A program made the translations under genes and the position numbers. Under the pieces are notes generated by a model. The model made no database searches. It saw nothing but the letters and a program-made list of their open reading frames with translations, and was not told where the DNA came from. Below are positions 35,786 through 47,900 of a stretch of 64,000 bases of DNA, piece after piece. Numbering within the stretch: position 1 is the stretch's first letter; every line of letters starts with the position of its first letter. This DNA comes from Euonymus europaeus (Eukaryota > Streptophyta > Magnoliopsida > Celastrales > Celastraceae), in the NCBI GenBank assembly GCA_963580455.1, contig OY756970.1, forward strand, positions 12,276,001 through 12,340,000, in the 5' to 3' direction.

Positions 35786-37301
35786 TGTTATGTCCTTAGT
35801 AACAATTTAAAATAATCTTAGAAATGTACAACTAATATATAGTGAACAAGTAAGAGTCAATCCCACAAGGAGTGATTCTAATAGATATACAATCTAACAC
35901 TTGAATATAATTAATACAATTATGGGGGGAAAGGGGGGTTAAGTCTTGTAATAGATAAAAATTAAGACAAAGAAATTGACGTTAAGAACAAGAATGAGAA
36001 TTGATATTAATGAAAACAATAGCTAAGACTCACTATCCACCACAAAACATTCAAACAATTTATAAGAAATAATAGACTAACAATTTAAACAAGCATCTGA
36101 TGACAACATTCACAACAAGGTCACGGTCAAACTCAAGTTGTATGATTCTCTCTTAATTGTATGTAAAGTATATGACGTCTACCTCATTACGTGTATTCTT
36201 AATTGAAATCAAGCATGACATCTGCATCAATCAACAATCAAGAATCCAATAAGAGTAAAGAGAAAATGAATGTCACAAGAATCCTAATACATGGTATTTG
36301 TACTTCGGTATTCAAGAATTGATTTTTCAAAATTCGTTTTCAACTGAATTATATGTTGCAAGAAAGAACATATTCAACAAGGAAATTGACCATGTTCTAC
36401 AACAATTAATTTCAATACATGTTTCAAAGTTAGCTACTCAAAGAATCACAATACTAGAACTCACATAACATGGAAAAATCAAAATCATCATGCTTGTAGA
36501 AATTGAAATCCACACAACTTATAAAATTGAAAGCATGCTCAGGCTTCAATACAAGCCCTAACTAATAAGAGTTCAGTTATACATAACCAAATAAAACATG
36601 AAACATAAAAACATAATTACAAACACAAGCCTTGTTTTCTTCTTTTCCTTCTCCTCTTTTTGCCTCCAATCCTTCTCCTCTTTTTCTTCTTCTCCTACTC
36701 CTCTCTATTTATAGAGAACATGAGCACATAGTGGAGGAGTTAGTGTCATCTTTTGGTGGTGGATTGTCCATCAAATTTGTGTGGTGGATTGTCCACTCTT
36801 TGAATGGAAATGACATCATTAATGACATCAACTCTCAATTACATGCTAATCTTGCAACTACATTATGGGCCTAAACGAAGCCTATTATGAACTCGAACCC
36901 TTCACCAATATTGTAGATAAACATGTGTCGATAATTATGGGTTTTTGAACCATGCAATTTGGACATCATACGCTCAAGTTATGGGCTTCTAAAGATCTGA
37001 TCTGCAAACAGAAATTCTGCTTCGGATATAACTTCCAAACTTGACTTCGAGGCAACCTTTAGAGTCCCAAATGAACTCAGATTTTTGTGAACCAATACTT
37101 CCTGCAAAGCTTGAAGTGTCCTCTAAAAATTTACTGAAGATCAAATCTCATTCCGACAGCTCTTACTATCTCTTAACCTACAAAACATCCAAGAAGATCT
37201 TAAGTACAATAATCTTGAAAATTCAGCTTTTAAGCACAATTTCTTGGCATTGCTTTGGTAGTATTTTATCACTTTAAGAATGTATATTCTGGCACTTATC
37301 A
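35786..37301 (-). repeat. Solo LTR, family D copy 2, with TSD GGTGA
   Basis: The + strand starts TGTTATGTCC and ends GGCACTTATCA. GGTGA flanks it at 35781-35785 and 37302-37306. 1,516 bp. The phrase gtcaatcccacaaggagtg near its left edge places it with the LTR at 27802 and the Athila-like LTR. A CT-rich block is at 36630-36710. Inserted in the Tat integrase gene. Confidence 0.9.
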
Positions 37302-37306
37302 GGTGA

Positions 37307-37508
37307 CTGAGGAGTCCAACAGAGTGTAGCTCAGTGATAATGTGGATGTTATAGATGAGGTACAGGAGATAGCTTTTGCAAGAACAAATCTTTACCAGAG
37401 GTGAGGAGCTCAACACTTCAACAGGAGTGAGAAATATGACCTTCAAAGAAGGAGACTGGGTTCTGAAGAAAGTCTTTCAAAATACCTGGGTGCTCAACGC
37501 AGGTAAGC
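37307..37508 (+). pseudogene. Tat integrase C-terminal part, segment 1
   Basis: Reads VDVIDEVQEIAFARTNLYQR and then KEGDWVLKKVFQNTWVLNAG, the Tat integrase C-terminus. It breaks at 37508 in the codon after NAG and resumes as KLGPNWEGPY at 39770. The two pieces join in frame through the TAAGC duplication, which supports the solo-LTR boundaries. Confidence 0.85.
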
Positions 37509-39769
37509 TGTAACGCCCCATCCAAGGAAACCCTAGTTTCTCAGGCTCGTAGTTCAGAACGCTACCTATATTACAATATAAACTCACCCTACATTTAATT
37601 AAAAGTTTCAGTACACAATTCCGCCTAATTTAATTGAAATAACCTAATCTAAAATAAAAGCCTCGTCTCATACATTTAAATAAGCAGTAATACCCATTTA
37701 ATATCCTTTAAATATACCACTGTGAATCTTATGCTTTTAATCCTCATTCTCGAATCTACATTTATTATCATACAACAAAGTTATTAACAGAACACTACTC
37801 CTAAGACCTTTAACTTTTACCACATACACTGGCGTATCTAATTTATACCACTCTAAGCTGGACAACAAGCTATTTAAACATCAATAAGTCTCATATAATA
37901 ATAATAATATTACTGGGTCGTTCAACTCCCACAAATAACTTAAGAACAGTGTCACCCATTAATCAAGTTACCTAAACACAAAATTCCATAACTTAAATTG
38001 AATACAATCCTACTTCCATCACATGAGCATCATCACCATGGATCTGCAACGACACCATCAACTTCTAAGTCAGCACAATCATCTGAGTGATCATCACCTA
38101 CATCACGGAACATAGTGAACCGAGCCCCAGCAAGTAATATTTATGCATGAATGCACGTGAACCATTTCTTTAAAGACCAGTCAACCATTTAAGTCCTTTT
38201 CCATTACTTGGACCCTAACTTAGATACACTGCTACATAGCAACTGGTCGGGATTTTCCTTTAATTAAGTGTTCCACCAAAGAACACTTTTCAGTCAATAA
38301 AACCTTTTCATTTTCCAATCAACGTAACCTTAACATATACCCCCTTTGAAGCAGTAGTACCTGGTCCATAAAAACATTTTATCTTTTATGTACTGTTCGT
38401 GTATGCCATGATATGTCATGCTTCATGTTGAACAACTAGTAAACATTACCTCCATAAAAATTATAATCTCACCTTACATTCCATCCAAAATAGCATAAAC
38501 AAACATCCATCACAATAATCCATAATACAGTTGCATCGTCATATGACACATCACAGTTCATAGATAGTCAATCAATGCAACAACACATTTTACGCATTTA
38601 TAACATAAACAAACAATTATCACAGTGTTCCGTAATGCAGTTGGATATTACTTACTGCGATGTGCTCCCATAATCTCGATAATTTAATTACAAAGATGAG
38701 TTCCTGAAACCCATACAATAGCCACAATTATTTATTAATCCTACAATCTTTAATTCATTTATTAATACTATTATCTTTTAATCAATTTATTTTATTAATA
38801 TCATTAACTTAATATATTTAACTTATTACAATTAATTAATTCAAATAATATCCAATCGGAACAGCTTGACTCGGTGGTCACTCCTAGCGGGTCTAACAGA
38901 CCCATCAACATATACAATAATTTATTAATCCTAGTGTCTTTAATTCATTTATTAATATCATTTTATTTTTATTCAACTTATTTATTAATACCATTATCTT
39001 AATATGATTAACTTTAAATAACTAATTATATTAATTAAATTAAAAACAATATCCAGTCGGGTCAGCACGACCCAGTCGTTCATGTTCGCGGGTCTAGCAG
39101 ACTCGGTACCGAGTATTCACGGGTCACCGCCGATGGAGGGGCAGTGGAGCCCACGGTTGGTCGACATCTATAGCTGGTGGTCCGGTGATCACAACGGTGG
39201 TACCAAATACCTGAATGATGGCCAAAAGATGGCGAATCGACGTCTTCAACGTCGCGGCACCAAGCGCCTCGTCTCCCCTGTCGACAGTTCCTTCTGTCGT
39301 TGTTCCATTCGAAAATGGTGCCATCAAACTCCCCTCGCAGAGACGCTTACTCGGACAGCGAAACCTTAGCTATTGGTGGCCGAAATCACCAGACGCTATT
39401 TCCGCCGCCGTAGTCCTTGCAGCAGCACACCTCACGTTCTTAGGAGTTTTTGATCCGCGTGCAATTATATATATATTTATTTATTTATTTTTCTTTATTA
39501 ATTGACCCTTATACCCTTAGTTTTATTTACAATCTTGCCATTAATTTAACTATTACATTCTCTTCTTCTAACAACTTATGTTAATTCCATTTTAACTCTA
39601 ATTTCGACAATTCATGCACCCAATACATTTTATTTATCACATAATATTTAATAAAAATATTTCAATCCCATTTAACACATTATTATTGCACACACTAAAA
39701 ATTATGCTAAATACGACATACGTCACTTTGTCCTATCCTGTAAGTTATCCCACGACTCGGGGTGTAACG
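37509..39769 (-). repeat. Solo LTR, family A copy 2, with TSD TAAGC
   Basis: The + strand starts TGTAACGCCCC and ends GGGGTGTAACG (terminal CA changed to CG). TAAGC flanks it at 37504-37508 and 39770-39774. 2,261 bp, inverted relative to copy 1 at 3651. A GC-rich part (39060-39440) gives longer chance ORFs that I do not call genes. Confidence 0.9.
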
Positions 39770-39800
39770 TAAGCTGGGGCCAAATTGGGAAGGACCTTAC
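39770..39800 (+). pseudogene. Tat integrase C-terminal part, segment 2
   Basis: Only 31 bases between two insertions, reading KLGPNWEGPY in the Tat integrase tail. It is interrupted again at 39801 by another solo LTR and continues at 42097. Confidence 0.8.
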
Positions 39801-42096
39801 TGTTGGACCATAGGTCCTACATTTGTGTTTTGATGCAAAAATACATATTGGACTATTTGATTGTGCTTAACTTTGGATGAATTTGGATAAATCATGAAAT
39901 GAATTATATCTACTGATTTAAGCTTCATTATATATCTTTGGAATCATGTTTGATATAAATTGGATGAATCTGGACTGACTTATTTTTCGATGCTAAAATC
40001 TATCACAGCATCACACTGCGCACACGTTGGAATTTTTCATTGTTAAATAGTTTCAGGTCAATTTTAAGCTTATCAGGTTCAATTTGTCTGTTGAAATTAA
40101 TTCACCTGTGCAATCATTAAACTAGGCTAGTTGAGATTTGCATGATCAAATTGAATGACCAAATGACCTCAGTTATAAGTGAAATTTTGTATGCACATTC
40201 AATTATATATGAAATGATTTATCATGTGCTTACTTGAATTTTATTAAGCTTATAACATGTTGATTAACCTAAGTGCTAGCATTGAAGCTCTTTGAGCTTA
40301 CAAGCAAAAATGGGATGTTTTGTCATCTATTCTTTTTGTAGACTTAATCAACTGATCATCATGAGCCTATTTGAAGTATCATGAAGCTAATTCTATTGAT
40401 AAAATTTGTGCATCATGATTTGAAGCTCATTTAGACAAGTTTGGACATGGTCAACCCTATTTGGTTCAAGTTTGACACTTTGTGTGCAAGAAATGGTTCC
40501 AGCCGTGTGCCTTGTGTTATTATTGCTGGAGAATTAACTCAAGAACTTCTAGAAGCTTTATTATTTGTTTTCGAGTCAACAAAGTAGAGGGAATACAAGT
40601 TTGAAATACTTGGTTGGTAGTGTGCCTAACACTTGCACTATGGAGACAAGGAAGAGACAAGGAAGAGACATGATGACATAAAGTTATAATATTTTTCAGA
40701 ATTTAAGATGGACTTGTTTGGCATTCCTTGAGAGAGAGTTGCTTCATGAAGAAGACTCATTTGATTGATCCAAACAAGGTGCAACTCAAAATGACAACTC
40801 TTGACAAAATGATGCCAACGGCACTATTTTTGAAGGATGGGATTAGAGTGGTTGAATTAAAGAAGGGTCCAGATTTTACAGAAAATGAAAGGCCAAGATT
40901 TGAAGAGGTGTTGATCCAATGGCTAAGTTTGTCTTTTGTTTGGAATGAACAATAGGGGGCAGCAACGTCTAAGTTGGGGAAGAAGCAATTTGCAAATTTT
41001 TACTAAGTGTTCAAGCTTACTTGCTCTCAACTTCATCTTCTTGATTCAAGCTTCTTTCTTCCGATCTCTTGCTACCACTTTGATTACATTCAAGCCATCA
41101 TCTTCCTATTTGAAAGAGAGATCCAAAAACTCCTTGAACCACCCCAAAAATCTTTCTACCCTTGGGTACTCTTGGTGTGTTCTTGAGAGTTCTTCAACAA
41201 AGCTTCACCTAAACCTATTCTTGATCTAGTGTGAGCTTTGTGTGAGATTACAAGAGTGTTTGCTACACATTTGAATCCAAACCCATTTGAGCGACATCTT
41301 GTGAATTTGAGTGTTCTCCAACCATATATACCCTAAAGCTAATCTTGAGAGAACCAAAATCCAAATACTTGTAAAAGTCCCTTTTGAGGGCATTACCTTT
41401 GAGAGGTGTGTGAAAGTTTAAGGTTAGCTTCAAACCTTGTTGGTGTACAAGTTTGGGGTGTTCTTGGAAACCCTAAGTTTGTGGTGAACTTGAAAAATCA
41501 CATATATCCTTTAGTGGATTGGGAAATCCTAAGCTTGAGGGCTTAGGTAGTGGATGTAGGTGTGAGCATCAAACCACTATATATCCTTGTGCACACTATT
41601 TTGATTTCCTTGCTTGTTTGTGTGTTAAACTTACGGCCTTGTAGTGACTTGTTTTTTATTATCATTATATTGGTGTTATTGGTGATTTGTGCGCCTTAGA
41701 ATTTGATATTAGGGTGTTGCTTGCTTTCATTGCTTGTTGGGATATTGCTTGTGGTTGAACAACTTGTGATTATTGAATTCTAGGTATACTTTTGATTGTT
41801 AATTTTCTAGAATACCAATCTGTCCGTGAATTGTTCATATATCTAGAGTTTGAATTTTGAGATGAAATTTTGATATAGTGTTCATTGAGGTGTTGTAATA
41901 TTGCATATCAAATTTCGTTACATTCCGAGTTGAATTGCTAGGCCAAATTGCATTTACACGATTAGTGCGCAGATTTGCATTCTTGACATTGCCTTAATCA
42001 TTTATGAGTTTTTAGGTTGTGGTTTTGTGCTTGAGGTTTATACTTAGTTTTTTAAAACACAATTTACCCCCCTCTTGTGTTAGCCTAGTGATTTCA
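39801..42096 (+). repeat. Solo LTR, family F (SIRE-like copia), with TSD CTTAC
   Basis: Starts TGTTGGACCATAGGTCC and ends ATTTCA. CTTAC flanks it at 39796-39800 and 42097-42101. 2,296 bp. The start and the tttacccccctcttgtg phrase near the end resemble SIRE/Maximus copia LTRs from memory. No internal region. The open stretch 40728-40955 inside it is not a recognised protein. Confidence 0.85.
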
Positions 42097-42290
42097 CTTA
42101 CCTCATCACGAAGTCACTGGGGAACGGCGACTACAAGCTACAAACCATAGGTGGAAAGGAAATCACCAAACTGGGAATGACCTTGCCTCATCACCAAGTC
42201 TGTAAGGAACAATGCCTACAAGCTGCAAACCATAGGTGGAAAGTTGAACGCCAAAAATTGGAATGTTGTACCCTTAAAATTGTATCACTT
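42097..42290 (+). pseudogene. Tat pol end with a diverged tandem duplication
   Basis: Reads on from EGPY: LITKSLGNGDYKLQTIGGKE, the last block of Tat integrase. An approximately 80-base segment is then repeated, diverged and out of frame (ctcatcac-aagtc at 42102 and again at about 42187, both followed by acaagct-caaaccataggtgg). The repeat destroys the C-terminus. Confidence 0.7.
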
Positions 42291-42312
42291 TTAAGTTTAT
42301 GATGTTAGTATG

Positions 42313-44634
42313 CTAAAATATCTGTAAAACTTGAAAATTATCAATGACTAATTTTGAGCGTCGGAGGGTTGATGAACACCTCATCAACCAGTCTGATCTT
42401 TTGTTAATGGTCCAGGTGGAATTTGATCTTGTTACCTCCAACTTTTCCCTTACACTAATCAAATCCATATTGGGGGCCAAGGTTGGTTGTTGAAACCCAA
42501 TTTGCGGTTTGGCGAGGAAAGTAGGGACTGCAACTCCATAACAACTTTCGATTGAGCTAGTCACTAAGATCTTATCAGATAAGTCCTTTCTCAAAATTTG
42601 TTTGACACATTAATTTTCTTGAAACTAATTAACATTTCAACATAGAGTAGTAGTTGTCCTAATGGCCATATTCGAACTTAAAATAAAAATAAAACAATAC
42701 ACCTAGTCAAACTTCAAAACAAAAACAAATGGATAAGTTCTTACTCATTCTTCATCCTCTTTCAATGCTTCTTTGCATTTGGTGATTTCACTAGTTACAT
42801 CTAGGTAATTTAGCTTTCCTTCTTCAAAGTCCTTCAATAGCTTCATTTCATCCTAGTTGTCGCTAGCCCGCCAATCATTGCCATCTCATGCCTCAAAGCT
42901 CCTTTCTCCATTTCATTTTTTTTTTGTCTCTTTGAAGTTAGTTTCTCAGGTCTTTTATTTCATCCATCATATGCATCTTACTCTCCTCCATTTGGTTTTA
43001 CAATTTCATCACGTGGGCAAGCTGAGAACTCATACATTCACTAAAATCTACAAACTTTTTTCGATTTTCCACCTCAAATCCTTTGAATTTTTCCATTTCC
43101 ACAAGCAAATCTTTGTTTTCTTCATCATGGGATTCTTTGAGCCACTGCACTATGGAATGTAAGCTAGCTACCTTAGCTCCACGGCCTTGGCAATCTGCGC
43201 ATTCAAGTAACTTATTGTTTTTTTAAACTCTTGATTTCTTAAGGTAGCAGACTCTATTTCCCTTCTGGCTTCTTCCTCAATAGCTAATCTTCCTTTCTTC
43301 TCATTCTCCAATTCAATGCTTGATTGTTTCAGATGGCAACTCTGGTCACAAGACCTTGCCACATTGCCTTTGGTGTATGTCAAGCTGGTCAACGCCTGCG
43401 AAGATACCAAAAGAAATCAACGAATAAGAATAACATTAGAAGGTAAAGGCAGAGTTGATATGCATGAAATTTCTATCATTACCTTAGTCATCTCCATGAT
43501 GGAGAGATCTACCACCACGAAGTCTAGCATTTTCCCTATAGTGTATCTGTCTTTGGGTGTGACAAAAAAAATATTTCATCGGGCAGCTGCTTGCATCCTA
43601 AAAATATAATATCTCCAAGAAAGCTCAGCCTAATCTGAGGCAGCGTCGCAGGTGTAGGCGTGGACCTTGCTTTGTCCATTGAGAATGAGATTGTTGTAGA
43701 AGTTTCTGGCCATCTGGCAACTCTCCACTTCTTTTGAACACGAGAGTTTTGTAGCTTCCCCCTCTGGCATATTTCTTTTCGTCATTTCTATACGTGGAGA
43801 TTTTTCTTTAGCTCTCTTCTTTTTTTGGCTCATCTTAGGGTTCTCCTCACATTTTCATTTTATCTCGCCATCGGAAAGCATTTTTGGAATGGAAATCTCC
43901 TTCACACCTTATAGTCCATTCAATGGTAAAGGGTTGGTCTCTCTAGTATCGACCCCTTCATCATCCAGAGCGATAACAGTATGGAAAATTGGTGCTAATG
44001 GAGCAGTTGGTGTGGAGATGGAAGTAAAGGAAGAACTCCCTAGCAATCTCTTCTTGTTGGCACGTTCTATGATCCTCATCTCAATTATTTCCTCAGTAGT
44101 GTATATTTTGGGCGGCATACTGTTTTGATCTATGAGAAATACAATGTGTTAGTTGACTGGAGTAGTTCGTGTTCGCATAACATCGTAACATGAGTGTAAT
44201 CTACCTCAGTACGCCAACGCAGCAGTATTTTTAAGGAAAGGCACTTAGATGACGTCTTTTGATCCCGCCAAGTGCTTAGTGCTCTCGGCGAACAATGCCA
44301 CCTGGCACTCCGCCGCCGATACAATGATTTCGCCTTTTTTTCCTTTTTTTTCTTTATTTTTTGGTCTTCAGCTGCAAAAGAAAAAATCAAAATTAATTTT
44401 AAATAATATTAAAAGCTTGCAAAATATATACTCACTTCTCCCTAGTCGCCATTCTAGTGGGATCCCTTTTTCCTTTCCCAAAACTAGAGGCCCTCTCACG
44501 AAGAAAAATTCCTCCTTCCAATACTCCTCGTGGTCATTGGTGATCTGGTACATCATTAAAGCTAGAGCTCCAGCTCTCTTTGAAAGATAATACCTCCCTG
44601 TCTCTTTTTTGTCATTTTATCTGGTACACGCTGC
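42313..44634 (-). pseudogene. Antisense ORF remnants of the Tat element
   Basis: Minus-strand open pieces in a row, opposite to pol: 43909-44118 (MPPKIYTTEEIIEMRIIERA), 43630-43833 (basic), 43168-43410 (ELENEKKGRLAIEEEARREI, coiled-coil-like) and 42313-42594. Upstream, EEYWKEEFFFVRGPL is encoded at about 44500, followed by a plausible intron (donor GTGAGTA near 44437, acceptor TTTTGCAG near 44374). Tat relatives such as Grande and Retand are known to carry an antisense ORF between pol and the 3' LTR. The function is unknown. Several frame breaks are present. The gene's start lies beyond the Reina insertion. Confidence 0.55.
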
Positions 44635-44639
44635 AAAAC

Positions 44640-44970
44640 TATTATAGGTCCAGTGTTACACAGTTACACCACAGGCAGATAAACAAGGTTACAGCACAAG
44701 GAAGATATCTGTATATTAAGTCTTGATCAAACAACTCAACAGATGTCTTGAAGTTTACAAAATACAAGTGAAGACTGCAGAGCCAGTTCGAGACGGCTAA
44801 TCTCCAGTGAACTATCAGGATACAACCAAAAGACCTGAACCCTAACAAAACAAAGAACATAAATACCAAAAGCTGGACTGATCCTAGCCACCCAAATACA
44901 CTGCATCCAACGGCTTATAAAAGAGAATAATAATACCAAACGACATCGTTTGATATTCAGTCCCATAACA
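44640..44970 (-). repeat. 3' LTR of the Reina element
   Basis: 331 bp. The outer end (TATTATAGG on +) has TG decayed to TA, and the inner end is TCCCATAACA. It differs from the 5' LTR at 12 positions, four of them in the first ten bases. A palindromic aaacgacatcgttt near the inner end is shared by both LTRs. Confidence 0.92.
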
Positions 44971-44990
44971 GTGCTCCCTCTTTTAGAAAA
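44971..44990 (-). other. Polypurine tract of the Reina element
   Basis: The minus strand reads CTAAAAGAGGGAGCAC directly before the 3' LTR. This is the expected plus-strand primer position. Confidence 0.8.
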
Positions 44991-47900
44991 CCTTGCCTGC
45001 AAGGTCAGGAAACTGCATCACCAACGTCTGATATGGAAGCCAAGTTGCTTCAGAAGGATCCTGCCCACTCCATTTAATCAATAATTCTGCTGCAGGAGCA
45101 TTACCTTTCTTGACCAAGCGACGGTCCAAAACTGCTTCTGGCATTGGAAGAGGTTGTCCATCCGAGTTGCAAGGAGGTAATGAGGGAGAAATCACAGCAG
45201 CATCCCCCACAAATTTCTTAAGTTGTGACACATGGAAGACCGGATGAATGAGAGATGAATCAGGAAGGGCTAACTTATAAGCCACGGTGCCTATCTTCTC
45301 AAGGACTGAAAATGGCCCATAATATCTAGGTGCCAACTTGAGGTTTTGTCACTGACTCATAGAGAGTTGACGATATGGTTGAAGTTTCAGATATACAAGA
45401 TCACCCACCTCAAAAGAAAGGTGTGACTGCTTCTTATCTGCAAAAGATTTCATGGTGTTCTGGCTCTTCACCAAATTGTGTTTAAGAAGCTGTAAAATGT
45501 CCTCTCGAGTTTTCAAATACTCATCAACAGCTCCAACCATGGTAGTGCCTGGTATGTAATCACATAAGCGGGGAGGAGCTCGGCCATATACAGCCTCAAA
45601 TGGGGACATATTCGAGCTAGAGTGAGGCATGGTATTATAACAATATTCAGCCAAAGGAAGCCATTTTAACCACATTTTTGGTTGATGCCCAACAAAACAT
45701 CTTAGATATTGTTCAACCGCTTTATTCACAGCCTCCGTTTGGCCATCACTTTGGGGATGGTAGCTAGTTGAAAAATTCAAACGAGTTCCCAACAAGGCAA
45801 ACAATTTGGACCAAAAAACACTTGTAAAAACAGCGTCACGGTCGGAGACCATTGATTCTGGAATACCATGCAGTTTAAAAACATGGTCTAAGAAAGCTTG
45901 AGCTACAGAGGCAGCTGTGTAAGGATGAGCTAATGCAATGAAATGAGCATATTTGGAGAGACGATCCACCACCACTAAAATCACTGATTTCCCTAGCGAA
46001 ACAGGAAGACCATCAATGAAGTCCAAACTTATGTCAGCCCATATGCGCTTCGGAATAGGCAGCGGCTGTAAAAGGCCATAGGGTTGAGCATTAACATACT
46101 TGGTGCTTTGACAGCAAGTGCACTGTTGAACAAAAGACTTTACTGATTTTTTTAAACCTGGCCAATAGAAATCTTTTACTACTTTCTGAAGAGTACGATC
46201 ATAACCAAGATGGCCACCCATAGGAGAATTATGTAGCTGCTCTAACACCATGTTTCGAACACCTGCTTGGTCCCCAACAACTAAGCGATTACGATAAAGA
46301 AGGACATCACCCCTCAAAGAAAATCTAGCACACGAGTGAGGATCCACTGTCAATTTGGTCAAGAGCTGCTGGACCCACAAATCCCCCACATAAGACTGCT
46401 TGATATCATGCAATAAATCTACAGCCGGAATAGTGATAGCACACACAGAGGCTTCTTCTTGTTGACGGGAAAGAGCATCCGCAACTTTATTATCCTTGCC
46501 CTGTTTATATTCCACAGTAAAAGTATACCCAAATAACTTACTTAACCACTTTTGTTGAGCCGGCGTACCAATCTGCTGTTCTAATAAAAATTTAAAACTG
46601 TAATGGTCAGTTTTAACTGTGAATGTTTGACCCAACAGATATGCACGCCACTTTTTTACCGCAGAGACTAAGGCGAAAAGCTCCTTTTCATAAGTGGAGC
46701 GATTGAGAGCTCTTGGTTTCAGCACTGCACTAAAATAACAAATAGGTCTGCCACCTTGCATCAACACTGCCCCAATACCTTGTCCCGATGCATCACATTC
46801 TATCACAAATGGTTGTGTGAAATTCGGTAAAGCCAGCACAGGAGGGGCTGTCACAGCGGCTTTCAATTGGTTGAATGCGGAACAAGCTGCAACATTCCAA
46901 ATAAAGGAATTCTTCGCTAAAAGTGTGTATAAAGGAGCAGCAATTAGCCCATAATTCTTGATGAATTTTCGGTAATATCCGGTGAGTCCCAAGAATCCCC
47001 GAAGAGCCTTCACTGCAGGGTCGGTTCGCACTCCCTCTTTGCCAATGATATGCCCAAGATAACTCACTTCACTAACCCCAAAGCTGCACTTGGATAATTT
47101 AGCAAATAACTGGTGTTGTTTCAATACTCGAAGAACCACCGTGAGATGTTCCAAATGTGCTTCCCGTGTCCGACTATACACTAGTATATCATCAAAGAAA
47201 ACGAGAACAAATCGCCGAAGATAAGGCTTAAACACCGAGTTCATCAAGCTTTGGAAGGTGGATGGGGCATTGGTTAAACCAAAGGGCATAACAAGAAACT
47301 CGTAGTGGCCTTCGTGAGTGCGAAAGGCTGTTTTTGGGATGTCTTCCTCAACCACCCGGATTTGATGATAACCGGAACGTAAATCCAATTTTGAAAATAT
47401 GATGGCACCATTTAATTCATCTAGAAGCTCTTCAATAATAGGCATCGGAAACCGATCCTTAACAGTGACCTTGTTCAAAGCTCGGTAGTCGACGCACATC
47501 CGCCAAGTGCCATCGGCCTTCCTCACAAGCAACACCGGCGATGAGTAAGGGCTAACACTATTGCGAATAACCCCTGTTTGTAGCAGTTCATGAATGATCT
47601 TCTCGATCTCGGCCTTTTGAAAATGGGGGTAACGGTAAGGTCGCACATTCATTGGAGGTGTACCAACGGGCAAAATAATTTGATGATCATGTTCACGAGG
47701 AGGAGGGAGACCCGTAGGTTCAGCAAAGACTGTAGCAAAGGAGTGTAAGACATCCTGTAAATCGGGTGCCTGAGGGGAACCTAAAGAAGTTGGTAAAGAC
47801 GGCTCCAGAAGATGCAATAAAATTCCCTGTCTTTCCAGCTTGGCTAATTTGCCACTCCCTGAAGAAGAAATGAGAGGACGGGGCTGGGGTTGTAAACCAG

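Noticed and set aside
39082..39505. Two overlapping + strand ORFs of 95-96 codons
   Set aside because: They lie in the GC-rich part of a solo LTR and their frame is not kept in the other LTR copies.
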